Notes under the pieces: model-generated
The model's input: only the letters and a program-made list of their open reading frames with translations
What the model was told of the DNA's origin: nothing
Database searches by the model: none
Position numbers and translations under genes: made by a program
Origin: Hexactinellida sp. DTS-2022
Taxonomy: Eukaryota > Porifera > Hexactinellida
Assembly: GCA_028753945.1 (NCBI GenBank)
Contig: JAPNXP010000006.1
Span: 3,286,001-3,350,000 of the forward strand
Length of the DNA: 64,000 nucleotides
Reading direction: 5' to 3'
In this document: positions 32,701 to 43,585 of the stretch, piece after piece
Layout of the letters: each line of letters opens with the position of its first letter
Numbering within the stretch: position 1 is the first letter of the stretch

Positions 32701-33146
32701 ATGGAGGGGATCTTCATTGAATGTAGGATCCACTGTTCTCAAGAAATATATTTTTGGAAACGAAAGCGTGGAGGAAGCCTGGAATTTCGTTTGGAAGGTC
32801 CTTTTGCAATATCCAAATCACTTGAAAAGGGGCTATACATATTAAGAGAGCAAAACGCCTCAAAGGTCAGTATTGCTTCATGACTATTTGATACAATCAG
32901 GGCTGGCGGAAGAGGGGCGGCCTGGGCCGCCCCACTATTTCTGTCATAATACAAGGCCAAAAGTGGGGCCTAGGTCTGGGCCGCCCCACTTCTTCTGTCA
33001 TAATACAAGGCCGCCCCACCTATCACGAGCTTCCGCCGGCCCTGGATACAATGATCTATAAATTATATTTATACGACACTAATCTTTAGACTATCGAAAT
33101 AATAAATGGTGTACATCTAAAGACCCGGCATTCACAGGACAAATAG
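32701..33146 (+). pseudogene. GPY/F C-terminal module of a Ginger1-type integrase, intron invaded by a MITE
   Basis: The first segment (to 32,865) encodes K-R-K-R-G-G-S-L-E-F-R-L-E-G-P-F-A-I-S, then S-L-E-K-G-L-Y-I-L-R and ends A-S-K at an AAG|GTCAGT donor. After a 224-nt intron the second segment (33,090-33,143) reads T-I-E-I-I-N-G-V-H-L-K-T-R and stops at 33,144. G-G-x-L-E-x-R-x-x-G-P-[FY], G-x-Y-x-L and N-G-V-H-L-K are the consecutive landmarks of the GPY/F domain of Gypsy and Ginger1 integrases. The catalytic part is absent upstream. Joining keeps the frame, so the intron is real or very recently lost. Confidence 0.7.
32898..33044. mobile_element. 147-bp hAT-like MITE inside the integrase intron
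   Basis: Its ends are CAGGGCTGGCGGAAG and CTTCCGCCGGCCCTG. The exact 8-bp duplication GATACAAT lies at 32,890-32,897 and 33,045-33,052. Two GGCCGCCCCAC-containing direct repeats fill the interior. Confidence 0.9.
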
Positions 33147-33269
33147 ATCTCAGTGCACCAATAAAGCCAATGAAGTTTCTAAGGAGGTAATAATCTAGCT
33201 CTTCACGTATTAAAATATTGTACACGTATAATATTATTCTTATTAAATAGTATATCCTGTATTATTTAG

Positions 33270-33681
33270 AGGGAATTTAATGAAACTGAACTTAAAAGTG
33301 AGGATACCATTTGAATATATTCCTTACGAAAAATATCGGCCAATAAATTTACAAGACCAAAAGAGAATCTGTAATCAACTCAAGCTTGTATATGTCGGTC
33401 TTAGCAGGCCACATATTTAATTGACTGATTCAATATTACGTTATTACATTCCAGAAAAAAATCTATCGTCCCTAATGGAAATTGCTTATTCAGAACCTTT
33501 TTCTACCAATAACTGGATCGCAGAATTTAATATGCAAGTTCGAGAGTTAATTTGCAATTTTATGCTGGGGGCTGAACGTACGAAATGTTGGGAATATATA
33601 TATAAAGAAATTTCCACAAAGGAGATTAGCTGTATCGAAAATTATCTTGAATCATCAACCATGGCCATCCAGAATACTTGA
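33270..33681 (+). pseudogene. Open frame following the GPY/F module, one internal stop
   Basis: One frame runs from about 33,270 to 33,681 with a single TAA at 33,418. Its sequence (for example R-Y-Y-I-P-E-K-N-L, then W-I-A-E-F-N-M-Q-V-R) has normal protein composition but no domain I recognise. Position and strand suggest the region after the GPY/F domain of the same transposase. Confidence 0.4.
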
Positions 33682-33924
33682 GTATTGGCTCAGACTGTGG
33701 AATAAGGACTACAGAATATTTGTTTGGCATCAATATTCTAGTTGCCATCGACAATAATATTAGAGAAACCTCGTGTAATTTGGCATAAATATGCTACAAG
33801 TACTTATTGTGACAGTTGGATCACAGACTCTCACAATTTATATTGTCAATCAAAAGAATCACTTTGAATCAGTACACAACTCGAGTTTACTCAACACCCA
33901 TCATTTGACATTGGTAGCGTAGGG

Positions 33925-34375
33925 CAGTGCCGGATTAAGCTGGTGGCCAGCCCCGTTCGGACACCTGGTGGGCGGCCCCTAAGTGTTTGTGTTTATGCAA
34001 AGCAAAATTAAATTGTACTATAATTCCTTTATTTATTATAAAATAAAGAAACCTAAACATTTATAATACATTGCCATTTGGATTAACAGCAGTTACAGTA
34101 CGTATTGTAAACATAGATAAAGTCCTAAAATAACACTTTTATAAAAATGTTTCTAGCTTTACGAAATTTTAACAACAAATCAGGTGACACGATAATCGAC
34201 AGACAATTACTATACTCGTAAGATAATCAGATTACTAGTATATTGTCAAAAAGCTCTTCTATATCTCAACAAAAAGATGCCGATTCATGTTAGGCATGAC
34301 TGTCAACCTCTGGTGGTGGGTTGCCCTGTTCAGCAGACAATCTGAAGCTGCCTTAATACGGGGCCGACGTAGGGA
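33925..34375. mobile_element. hAT-like MITE, CAGTGCCGGATTAAG end
   Basis: The left end CAGTGCCGGATTAAGCTGG has a weaker inverted partner around CTTAATACGGGGCCG at the right. No clean duplication was found. CGGATTAA plus GGGCC-rich ends also occur in the element at 38,938-39,749. Confidence 0.45.
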
Positions 34376-34746
34376 CATGCATTGTCGCCGAGTATAATTT
34401 ATTGTTAGTTAGTCAACTTAGTCTATAATCAGGCCATTTTAGAAGATTAGGACACTAGTGTGCGACTTAATTAAATAATTCAATAATAAATGCATATGCG
34501 GATGTTCGCTTAGTTTGGCCAGATCACTAAATAGAAACTTGCATCTTTTGAACTAGAAAACTGAAATTACCGGAAAAGTATACGTATATAACGAACAGTG
34601 AGCAAATATATAATTTGCAAGCCAAAATTAAACTCAAAAAATGATTAGTCAGCCACTATATAATTAGCAAACGAAAATTAGGGCAAAAGATAACTCCGGA
34701 CATCCAACAACATGTGCAACAAGTTAAAATAAATTCGGATTTTCAC

Positions 34747-34817
34747 CAGTGTATTCGCGAATTAACCAAAGCAATGGTGTACTCACAAATACACTGGTTA
34801 ATTCGCGAATACACCAA
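34747..34817. repeat. Short near-perfect palindrome, TGTATTCGCGAATTAACC arms
   Basis: CAGTGTATTCGCGAATTAAC at the left is complementary to GTTAATTCGCGAATACACC at the right, with a loop of about 30 bp. It lies some 300 bp downstream of the zinc-finger gene. Confidence 0.8.
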
Positions 34818-34999
34818 ATTCGTACTTGCACTGCAACATACATCTTTCTTGAAAAATATATAATTCTGCTCGAAATTGTATGTTATACATGTGAAAATAG
34901 TTCGATTGTAATACTTGGGTGTGAACACCAAGCTTTGATGAAACCCAAAAATAACCTAAAGAAATAATCATATTAGACATATGGATTAAATGTAATAAT

Positions 35000-35005
35000 T
35001 TTATT
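35000..35005 (-). promoter_or_regulatory. Candidate polyadenylation signal AATAAA
   Basis: TTTATT on the plus strand reads AATAAA on the minus strand, 116 bp after the stop codon of the zinc-finger gene. Confidence 0.45.
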
Positions 35006-35120
35006 AATGATAACATAATTTCACGAACTTACAATAAATATTATTAGTTATCGCAAGTAACCTAGGATGAAATGATTGGGAAACGTGCTGTCATAAGAAT
35101 AAAAGTAGATTATTTAAGTC

Positions 35121-37775
35121 TTAGGTTTTAAAGAATGGGCAACAGGATTGCACATGTCGACGTATATGGGATGCACAAGAATAACTTCTCTTACAAGCAC
35201 TGCATTTGGATACTAATCTTGAAATTCCTTTGACACAGTTAGCCATTTTTATGTGACATCTGAAATTTTCGCTAGATTCAAAAGTCGCAAAGCAGTAGAG
35301 GCATGACAATTGCTTGTTATTGTTTCTAGAGGAAGTTTGTTTCTCTGGATCCAATAGTCTCATTTTTTCTTTATGTTTCGCACGTTTTTCAGATGTTCTA
35401 AGTGAATAATTTCTGGTATCTGAAGAGTGTAGAGGCGTTTCCATTGATTCACTAAGCTTCTCAATATTACTGAAAGATAGATCTTCGGAATTTTCTCCAA
35501 ATGTTTGATTAATAGGAGTTTCGCATATACAACTACGTTTATGTACCCGAAGAGTATTGCATGATCCAAAAATCAGTTCACATTTTTCACATAAAAAGGC
35601 TTGTTTCCGGGCAATTAAAGATTTGTAATTTAAAAGCGAATTGTTGGCTATAGAGGGATCATCAGTGCAAATACGATTTCGTACATGTTTCTGCAAGTTA
35701 CTGAAACGATAAAATGAATAATCACAATGTTCACAAATATATCCAGCTTCACTTTTATCTAAAGCCTTTTTGGCTACAACACAACGTAATTTCAAATTTG
35801 GTGACAGGTCTTTTAGTGATTTCCCATTCATGACCTTTTTACGATTGGAATGAAAACAATTACCTCGATTATAGCGGTGGTACATCCTCTTGGAAAATAA
35901 CTTTTTATATTTTGGATATCCATAATTACTTTTGTGAAAACCAGAGTTCCGAGAAGATTTAATTAAACTTATAGTAAGTTTATTTGTAGTTAATGGGCCT
36001 TTTCCTGTAAAATTATTTTCAGGCATCTTGTTGCAAATATGCTTTTTTAGATTATCGAATTCCATATAACAGCTTGGACACTTTTTCCCTGTTGAAATTG
36101 AAGTAACTTGCTTACATCTAAGTTTGCGAATATGTTGCCTTAGTGATTTTTTCCCCTTAAATACCTTTGAACAATTTGGACATATTGTTGGACTTGGAGA
36201 GACTTGGGTAGGAATTAACGAAGATAAGTCCAAGTTTTGAGAATGTTTGGAATTAACCAAGTACGAAGAATCTGTAGATATATCTTGCTGGCATATACGA
36301 TTGCGAATATGTTGTTTCTTATAGACTTCCTTTATAAATACTCTTGAACAGTATGGACATACAGGAGTATTCTTGTGCGACTCAGGGTTTTTCGAGAACT
36401 GATTATTCTTTTGACATACATTATTGCGAATATGAGAGTTTAAATACCTTACCTTAAGAAATGATTTCGAACATTTTGGGCATAAAATAGGTGTTGAATC
36501 TTTTGCATCTTTTGAATATTCTAAAACAACTTTCAATCTACTAAGCTTGCACATCGTTTGAATTTGCTTCCTGGGTACACTTAATTCGGAGAATTCTTTC
36601 TTTTTGCTATGAAAATTCATCCTATGACATTTCAAATCATAGGCCCTAAGAAAATTCAGTGAACAAATAGTACACTCAAATTGATGATCAATATGAATTC
36701 TTTTATGGTTGAGTATTCCAAGTTTTGAACAAAATTCCATTGGGCAATTTGGACATGAATAGATGATTCCATCTTTTCGTAGTGAAAGATGAACCATTAA
36801 ATTGCTATACTGACGAAACACTATAGAACAAAACAAACAAAGGTATACGTCTGTACCTGAATGGGTCGAAATATGGTTTGGAATTTCTGACTCACTCGAA
36901 ATTAGTTCGTCACAAATTTCACAAACTAGAGTATCGAGATTAATATGTGAACGTAGATGAGCCAAATAATTAATGAGTCTTGTGTATGTTGTATGACACA
37001 AAGTGCATTCAAATGAGTTTTCTATGGGTTTAATTACTGAAGGAATGAATTCGGTTTGCTTCGTATTTGTTGTATGAAAATTTGGCTTCTGAGTTTGTCT
37101 GCCAGGTAAGAAGGATGCACAGTTGAATTGTATATTCGATAAATATCCAACATCTGAATTAGGTGTAAGAACGTATTTGCTAATTGGGTCAATCTTGTGC
37201 CCAATGGTTTGTGTACAGGGTGGAATTAGATTCCTCTCACTTTCATGTCTTCTCCCATTTATGAATTCATTTTCCCATGATGTAATTAGGTGATGTTGAT
37301 TGTCATCATTCAATAAAAAGCACTCGCTGGCGCTGTTGATATCTTGGGTGGATATTGGTTCGGAACATGGTTGCTTCGAATTCGAGGCAGATCCTAGTTT
37401 TTGAGGCGATATGTATAAATTAGACATGCTATGAGTTAAATTAGGCGAAAACATAACTTTATTTGCCTTTTTACGGTTATTTGGCATAAACAAAGCATTT
37501 TCATAACCATATACTGTCACTTCTTGGGGCATAATACCAGGATTATTTGGGTCAACGAATATGGTAATGTGATCGAATGATTCTGTTCCCTCAAGAAAGG
37601 CCTTAGGCTCGATTACACTACTGGAGATGGATTGGTTAATGGAGTTACATGAATGGAATGAGTCTTCTTCAGAAGTACCAACATGTGATTGATCCCTTGA
37701 CAAAGGGTATGGAACCTTTTTACAAGAAATATCCTCAAAAATAGAAAGCTTTCGCTTAGAGTTTCTCAGATCCAT
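35121..37775 (-). CDS. 884-residue multi-zinc-finger protein, C2H2 and C2HC fingers
   Basis: This is an intact single-exon gene and the longest frame in the window. Residues 1-255 are low in structure and rich in Ser/Asn, with a basic start (S-K-R-K-L) that could be a nuclear signal. Fingers follow: C2H2 types at about 257-277, 285-305, 341-361 and 368-389; a degenerate one at 313-329 lacking the last ligand; then C2HC types at 432-454, 473-495, 532-554, 681-703, 729-749, 825-847 and 858-878, plus a poor one at 566-581. The C2HC fingers share C-P-x-C-x-x-x-F...L-x-x-H-I-R-N-x-x-C. The most likely role is a nuclear DNA- or RNA-binding regulator; the target is unknown. The start is the first ATG of the frame. 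The lack of introns, unlike the gene at 53.7 kb, suggests a retrocopy or an intron-poor family. I recognise no named orthologue. Confidence 0.85.
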   Translation of the reverse strand: MDLRNSKRKLSIFEDISCKKVPYPLSRDQSHVGTSEEDSFHSCNSINQSISSSVIEPKAFLEGTESFDHITIFVDPNNPGIMPQEVTVYGYENALFMPNNRKKANKVMFSPNLTHSMSNLYISPQKLGSASNSKQPCSEPISTQDINSASECFLLNDDNQHHLITSWENEFINGRRHESERNLIPPCTQTIGHKIDPISKYVLTPNSDVGYLSNIQFNCASFLPGRQTQKPNFHTTNTKQTEFIPSVIKPIENSFECTLCHTTYTRLINYLAHLRSHINLDTLVCEICDELISSESEIPNHISTHSGTDVYLCLFCSIVFRQYSNLMVHLSLRKDGIIYSCPNCPMEFCSKLGILNHKRIHIDHQFECTICSLNFLRAYDLKCHRMNFHSKKKEFSELSVPRKQIQTMCKLSRLKVVLEYSKDAKDSTPILCPKCSKSFLKVRYLNSHIRNNVCQKNNQFSKNPESHKNTPVCPYCSRVFIKEVYKKQHIRNRICQQDISTDSSYLVNSKHSQNLDLSSLIPTQVSPSPTICPNCSKVFKGKKSLRQHIRKLRCKQVTSISTGKKCPSCYMEFDNLKKHICNKMPENNFTGKGPLTTNKLTISLIKSSRNSGFHKSNYGYPKYKKLFSKRMYHRYNRGNCFHSNRKKVMNGKSLKDLSPNLKLRCVVAKKALDKSEAGYICEHCDYSFYRFSNLQKHVRNRICTDDPSIANNSLLNYKSLIARKQAFLCEKCELIFGSCNTLRVHKRSCICETPINQTFGENSEDLSFSNIEKLSESMETPLHSSDTRNYSLRTSEKRAKHKEKMRLLDPEKQTSSRNNNKQLSCLYCFATFESSENFRCHIKMANCVKGISRLVSKCSACKRSYSCASHIRRHVQSCCPFFKT

Positions 37776-38270
37776 GGTAATAAGGTGAAATTAAATATAT
37801 ATGTATATGATATATATGCCTTATAAAAACCTGTAGAGTCACTACTAACTTGTAGTATGAATATAATGATTATGGTTATAGTAGAATTGATTGGAAGAAA
37901 ATAAGGTTTCGTAACTTCTAGTTACTTTTATAGTTTATTATGAATCAGGACTATACGTTATTTAAATGCTCTATGGTAGTTGGTATATTTAGGGTTTCTA
38001 AAATATTACATAACTCCTGAATTGCTCATCTTGTGACCGGCAAAGCAGAAGGTTTTGTTGAATTGCATCAGTATAATTAAATTAGTGAATTATGGTAACA
38101 AGTTCGCCAACCAACCGGCCAAACCAACCGAAAATTTGTGTTGCTACCATTGAATAAAAATCGTAATTATCAAGAAAAATAAATAATATTTGCAGAACTT
38201 ATGCAGAATCACCAATATCTACTATCTATATAAATCGATTTCACTAGTCGATTTTTTTCTATATACAGTA
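37776..38270. other. Upstream region of the zinc-finger gene, nothing else recognised
   Basis: It contains an alternating TATATG run at 37,790-37,820 next to the start codon, which may be part of the leader or promoter. No other motif was recognised. Confidence 0.3.
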
Positions 38271-38276
38271 CACCCT

Positions 38277-38702
38277 CGCTAATACGAACAGAGGTGTGCC
38301 GATTCAAAAATTTCTGTTATGATTAGTGAATTCGTTCGGATTAATAACATAATATTATTAAAATACGTTGCCCCGGAATGTGAAAGTCAAACTGAAAGTT
38401 AATTCAATTTCAATTGAAATTTAAAGTGAAAATGGGATTTTTTATTTATACGGGCTTAATGAAGTACGTAATACACTTTCTATAGGCGTCTATAAAATGA
38501 GACCTCGAAAATCCGAACCAAACTTATCCAAAACTTTTTAATATACTATAAGATACTACCTAAATTCCTAAACACTTACTTATCCGAGGTCTAATTTTTT
38601 TATAATTCCATTGTAATATACAAATATTTAATATATTTTCCCAAATTTATACGTAAACTAGTTTTGGACATCCTGTTCGGACTAGCGATGGTTTGAATTA
38701 GC
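38277..38702. mobile_element. Pogo-like MITE, CAGTACACCCTCGCTAATAC end, right end lost
   Basis: The left end matches the family at 28,388-28,674 and follows TA. The right side reaches GACTAGCGATGGTTTGAATTAG. The expected terminal bases are replaced by the following tandem-repeat element at 38,703. Confidence 0.7.
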
Positions 38703-38727
38703 CAGGGATGCCAACCTCTGAAAACAA

Positions 38728-38862
38728 AAAATCGGGAGGTTTTGCCATTTTGGTGTAACTTTTACCAAAAATCGGGAGGTTTTGCCATTTTAGTGAGAGT
38801 TTACCAAAAATCGGGAGGTTTTGCCATTTTGGTTGGAGTTTTACCAAAAAACCGGGAGGTCG
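38728..38862. repeat. Tandem repeat, ~46-bp unit
   Basis: Just over three units share CAAAAATCGGGAGGTTTTGCC followed by ATTTTGGTG and a TTTACC linker. The fourth unit is cut off at CCGGGAGGTCG. It lies inside a region starting CAGGGATGCCAACCTCTG. Confidence 0.8.
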
Positions 38863-38937
38863 AAGATGAAAAAGCGTGAGACTCAAAATATATGCTATTT
38901 CTTTGAATCTATCATGAATAGAACGATACAATATGAT

Positions 38938-39749
38938 CAGAGACGGATTAACGGATCCTGGGGCCCCGGGCGGTAAGTAAACTATGGCCCCCTTCAACAT
39001 ACAATACTTCAAAATATCCACGGAAGTTCTTATCCAAAGGTGAGAGCATCCTTATATGTAGACCGTCTAGAAATATACGGTCTATAAAAGCCCATACAAA
39101 TAAGCCAAAAATTTGTAGACCGTCTATAAATTCTGTAGACCACTTGCCCTGCTTTTTATGGGTAATACTAATGTATAGGGAATAAAACCTGGTCTATTTC
39201 TAGACGGTCTACATATAAGATATCTCAAGGTGAAAGTACTTAGTAAGTGAAGCACATCAGTAACTTATGCATCGAACTGAATTGGTAAATATTTAACTAT
39301 TCACGAAAAGAAAAGAAAATTATAAAAGCGAAATTGTGAATTAATGAGGCAAAGAAATTTATTTCAACTTTTTTGAAAAATAACCACGCTTTCACTGTCA
39401 ATGTAATTATATTATGTTTTAAAATTATTAGTTGATCTCTAATTAGGACTCAAATACAACCACAATATATAATTATCCCAAGAAGCACCTAGGATTTTAT
39501 AAAAATAGAATGTATTGCATGAAGTAAATTATGTCCCTAGGGCGGCCATTTTTAGAATCTAAGATTGCTTTAGCAGCTCATTAGTTTAGACTTTAGAATC
39601 TTCAAGTATGCTAGTTATTTCTAGAATTTACCCCGAGATTTGATATTTTTTCTTACTAGTTAGGGATTTGCTATATCAATTTGTATGGGCCCCCTTTAAG
39701 CCTGGGCCCCGGGCGGCCGCCCTATCCGCCCATGCCTTATACGCCACTG
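38938..39749. mobile_element. hAT-like element with AATATGAT duplication
   Basis: The ends are CAGAGACGGATTAACGGATCC and, at the right, CCGCCCATGCCTTATACGCC-ACTG. The exact 8-bp duplication AATATGAT lies at 38,930-38,937 and 39,750-39,757. GGGCCCCGGGCGG blocks lie just inside both ends. It contains a nested MITE at 39,042-39,233. Confidence 0.85.
39042..39233. mobile_element. Nested MITE, TATATGTAGACCGTCTAG ends
   Basis: The arms GAGCATCCTTATATGTAGAC and GTCTACATATAAGATATCTC are inverted. AAGGTGA lies on both sides as a target duplication. It sits within the hAT-like element. Confidence 0.8.
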
Positions 39750-39763
39750 AATATGATTATGTT

Positions 39764-40125
39764 TAGGGCTGAAACGAATATACCGAATATTCGAATATTC
39801 GTTCGAAATGATTGAACGAATATTCGTTTGGAGGAATATTAGCTTCAAACAGATATTCGTTGACTACTTTTGGACAACAACATGACTTTGTTTAGCTTGG
39901 AGAGATCGTAAATATAAATTAATACCTAAACTAGCTAGTTATTAGCTAACTTCTGTCTAATACATTTTGTCACTATAAATAAACCACTGTAACATGAACA
40001 AAAATCTATTTCCAATGTATTTTGTGTCTTGAAATTGATTCAATGCTTAGTCATCCAAACGATCGATTATTTGAATATTCGTTCGTTTTTCGTTCGTTAC
40101 ATTTAGAATATTCGTTTCAGCCCTA
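39764..40125. mobile_element. hAT-like MITE, TAGGGCTGAAACGAATAT ends, copy 2
   Basis: It has the same ends and internal CGAATATTCG palindromes as 7,960-8,353. It is flanked by ATTATGTT and ATTATTTT, an 8-bp duplication with one change. Its left duplication begins six bases after the end of the element at 38,938-39,749. Confidence 0.82.
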
Positions 40126-40559
40126 ATTATTTTTTTATGTTTGGATCTCTATAATTAGGAAACGCTTATTTTTCTAGTTCTATCTACCAAATTTTTCCCG
40201 CGTATCTCGTATTCACCCAATGTATGCAATAATACAACTAAACGAAATAGCTAGATAAATGAATTAGAAATTTTTTCAAAGTATGTTTCTTATTGGATAT
40301 AAGTAGTCGTAGATGTAGCAGATTTAATATCTTGAAAAATTCTCGTAATTTATGGGATTTTTCTTGAGATTTCAAAAGAATTTCATGACTATTAGGCCAT
40401 CATATTTGTAAAAGTGTTGTCGACATATAAACTAAACGATAAAAAAATTCAGCATTGAATCTAGTATAACAACTTTCTGAAGGATGTAGGCACAATAAGT
40501 TTTTCTTCCAAATTCGAATTTAGAACAATAGTACAGTGTTTAATAATATATTAAAACCC

Positions 40560-41145
40560 CAAATGTTTTTTTGTGTGTTCGTTGTATGCGGGTCCCGCAC
40601 CCGCCCACCCCGCAAGACACAGTACTTTAATCAAATGAACCCGCACCTAACCCACAATAACCCGCACCAACTCGCGCTAACTAGTATTCTCGCCAAGATG
40701 ATTTTATAGGGGGTCACCTTCGGGCGCACAATCCGGGCCACAAAAATATTTACAGTCTTAAGGAATAAGCAACACGGCAGTCAGTTTTTGGGAGGATATT
40801 TGAACAGCGAATTCCGAGTTTATTATAAGGAATTACGGAATAATTTAGTCTGCAATTCTTTCGATCGCAACACTTCTGCCATTTTCTTATGTTATTGATC
40901 ATTAAGTATGTTTAGGCAATAGCTATATAGGGGACATTGGTACAAGAGGGGGACATTGCGTGGTCTGGGGCCCCCAAATGAGGCTTAGCGTTAACACTGC
41001 TGCTAACCCGCACCAACCCGCAAGAAGAATCACTGCCCGCACCCGCATAGTCCCGAAAATTTCTGATTGTTTGACCCGCAAGAACCCGCGGGTTGCGGTC
41101 CTGCAACCCGCATTTATTAACTCACCTCGCGCAGAGGAAAAATTC
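40560..41145. repeat. GC-rich dispersed repeat, inverted longer copy
   Basis: It shares CCCGCACCTAACCCACAATAAC, CCGCACCAAC and GCAACCCGCATTTATTAA with the block at 4,310-4,703 in reverse complement. It is rich in ACCCGCA motifs. Short ORFs inside are not supported as genes. Confidence 0.6.
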
Positions 41146-41209
41146 CCTGCATCCCTTGATGTGAGGACTAAAGCCGAGGATCTAAGGACAAAAACCTGGA
41201 AACGAGGAC

Positions 41210-41440
41210 AGCGACTGGGTGTGTGTGTGTTTGTCCAGAATTAATTGGACATTACATATGCTCTAGAAATCTGAAAATTTGCATGCAGGTGTAATTTTTT
41301 TAATAACAACGATCTATTGGTTTTCTAAACGAAATAATGGGATTGTGACGTCATAAAGGCACATATTTGGGAATTACTCCTTCAGTTTTTATCCGATTCG
41401 CCCACAATTTGAGTTAGATGATAACACAACAACGAGACAC
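41210..41440 (+). mobile_element. Helitron family 2, 5' fragment interrupted by a MULE
   Basis: The sequence matches 5,105-5,345 almost throughout (TTTGTCCAGAATTAAT, ACAACGATCTATTGGTTTT, GACGTCATAAAGGCACATAT, GATGATAACACAACA). It breaks exactly at the MULE left repeat. A matching 3' portion with GCCGCTAAGCGGCCGTTAATTG appears at 43,990-44,040. Confidence 0.7.
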
Positions 41441-43585
41441 AAGGGGATACCGACATTTCGTTACACGACATTTCGTTACAGACATTTCGTTACACGACTT
41501 TTCGTTACAGCACATTTCGGGACACGACATTTCGTTACTGCGACATTTCATTACACGACATTTCGTTACTGCGACATTTCATTACACGACAGTTTGTTAC
41601 ACGACACTTCGCTACTAATTTCATTGGTTAATTCTAAACACCTGAGTGTTATTGTTTATAATGATATTTTAGCTGCTAGAATGTTGTAATTAATGTACTA
41701 ATTTTAACATACTATTGTAACATAAAACTAATTATTAATAATAACTACTAGTTTGCATCCATACTGAAATGGTGTGCAACCCCTCTTAGAAACTCCATTC
41801 TGGGACGATATAAATAACTAGCGATGAGTTCTTCCAAAGCTTGTTCGCTAGCTTGTGACTTCACGCGTTTAGGTGGCTGAGCTCCTGCAATGAACTTAGC
41901 TTGTCGCACCTCGACCAGTCCTTGTTCACGTTTTAAGGATGCTATAAACTTCCAAATTGTAGGATGATTGCACCCAACAGTTGCATTAAAGGAACGGTGC
42001 CATGGTCAACAATATTAGTTGTCCTGGGTAGTCCGAATGGGGTGTCGAAATGGTAATTCTATTTTTCAATGGGAAACAGCGCCTCCTGGTAAGTGCCGCC
42101 TAGTAGTGTTCGCCCGATATAGGTGTTCTCGAAATATAAGGCCAGACCGGTTGCTTGGGGCATGGGAAGTTGTTGACAACATCGCCAAATAGATGGGGTA
42201 ACTCGTGGGGTGCGGCGAAGGCGAGGGCTGGCAGCAGGCGGATGCGGATTGCCAATTCTGCATCCTGATTGTAATCTGATTGCAGTCCCTCAGGCTCAGA
42301 TTGTACTTTGCGCCAAACTTTTGTGTCAGATGGAAGAAGCAACACTTTACAGATGTGACAGGCCATACATGCTCAAAGCTGTTGATTGCAGCCTTTTCGA
42401 AGTCCATGATCATCTGGTTTGGATGAGCGTTAGGACAAAGAGTTTTAATTTGTTGCCACATCCTCGTGTAGGTAGCCTGAGTTTTGTTGGGTAACAAGAC
42501 GAACAAGCTTGGTAACAGGTGACCATTCTGTAGAGGGTCAGGTCCTCCTCGGAGAGCATGTATTACATATACCTGTAGGAATAGTTCGGGAGCAGTTTTG
42601 AAGGTCCCATCAGCAAGCCAGTATTGGGATGATTCCAGCATCTCGAGGATTTTGAGATCTAAGTTAGGTTATAGACTCAGGTCAGATCTACTAGGCGACA
42701 TATACGTTAGGTTGCGTTGCGTCCCGAATATGAGAATTCTATCTGGTCCAGAGCCAGAGTCGTGGAAAAGGAAGTTCTCCCCCTTAGCTGTCTGTTGGTA
42801 TTCCGGGGGAAGGATGAGCTCCTCCAGGGTAAGAGGCCGGCTGTGCTGGTGCTGCAAGTATTCGCTCCCGTTGACGCTGAATAGTGCGCTTGAGGCTGGT
42901 TAACCTTGGGAGCTTAACTGAAACTCCGTCGGAGACAGTGAGGAGACTATCGCCTACGATGAGATGCGAACTATCCTGCGTTTCACTCGCCTTCCTCTTT
43001 ACGCCTATTTTTACCTTCTGACAAGTAACTGACTCTTCATCTGGTTCATGGAGATGCTCATTAGTGCGCTTAACTATCTGCGATCCCTTCGTGTGAACTC
43101 TGGCTTTGCAAACCCCTCTCCTCTCACATTGCCAATTTACCACTTCCCCTACTCTCCTCTGTTGTCCATAAATGAATCCTCCTTCAATCAGCTTATTGCC
43201 TCCTTTTGATGACTTGATGAGGGTAAATGACTGATGATTATTTTCTGATATTATTGTTGTTGCTATGTGTTGCGAATTATGAAATATGAAATTTTTTCCT
43301 ATTTATTTCCACAATAAGTGATGGAAGAAAACCTTTAAATTTCAACAAAGGTAAAACATGACCTTATTCAATAACATTCTAGCAGCTAAAATATCATTAT
43401 AAACAATAACACTCAGGAGTTTAGAATTAACCAATTAAATTAGTAGCGAAGTGTCGTGTAACAAACTGTCGAGTAACGAAATGTCGCAGTAACGAAATGT
43501 CGAGTAACGAAATGTGGCAGTAACGAAATGTCGTGTAACGAAATGTCGTATAACGAAATGTCATGTCAGAAATGTCGGTATCCCT
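41441..43585 (-). mobile_element. MULE-type DNA transposon with ATTTCGTTACACGAC repeats
   Basis: The inverted ends read AAGGGGATACCGACATTTCG at the left, with the complement at 43,435-43,585. Each contains 6-8 subrepeats of GACATTTCGTTACA. Between them lies a broken MULE transposase gene. No exact target duplication is seen. A stray fragment of the subrepeat (GTAACGAATTGTCG) occurs in the intron at about 59,020-59,070. Confidence 0.85.
41760..43230 (-). pseudogene. MULE transposase with FLYWCH-type N-terminal domain, frameshifted
   Basis: On the minus strand from about 43,230 the frame shows I-K-S-S-K-G-G-N-K-L-I-E-G-G-F-I-Y, W-Q-C-E-R-R-G-V-C-K-A-R-V-H-T and T-N-E-H-L-H-E-P-D, a FLYWCH-like zinc-binding domain. 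A shifted frame (42,857-42,669) contains F-L-F-H-D-S-G. The core (42,641-42,230) has A-D-G-T-F-K-T-A-P, L-L-P-N-K-x-x-x-T-Y, I-M-D-F-E-K-A and C-C-F-F-H-L-T-Q, the expected order for MULE catalytic domains. A further shifted frame at about 42,050 reads G-L-P-R-T-T-N-I-V. At least three frameshifts and several stops are present. The role was transposition of the flanking inverted repeats. Confidence 0.85.

Noticed and set aside
35360-35569. 69-codon minus-strand ORF
   Set aside because: It is a shadow of the 884-residue zinc-finger gene in another frame.
41418-41618. 66-codon ORF rich in H-F-V-T
   Set aside because: It is a translation of ATTTCGTTACACGAC subrepeats of the MULE terminal repeat.
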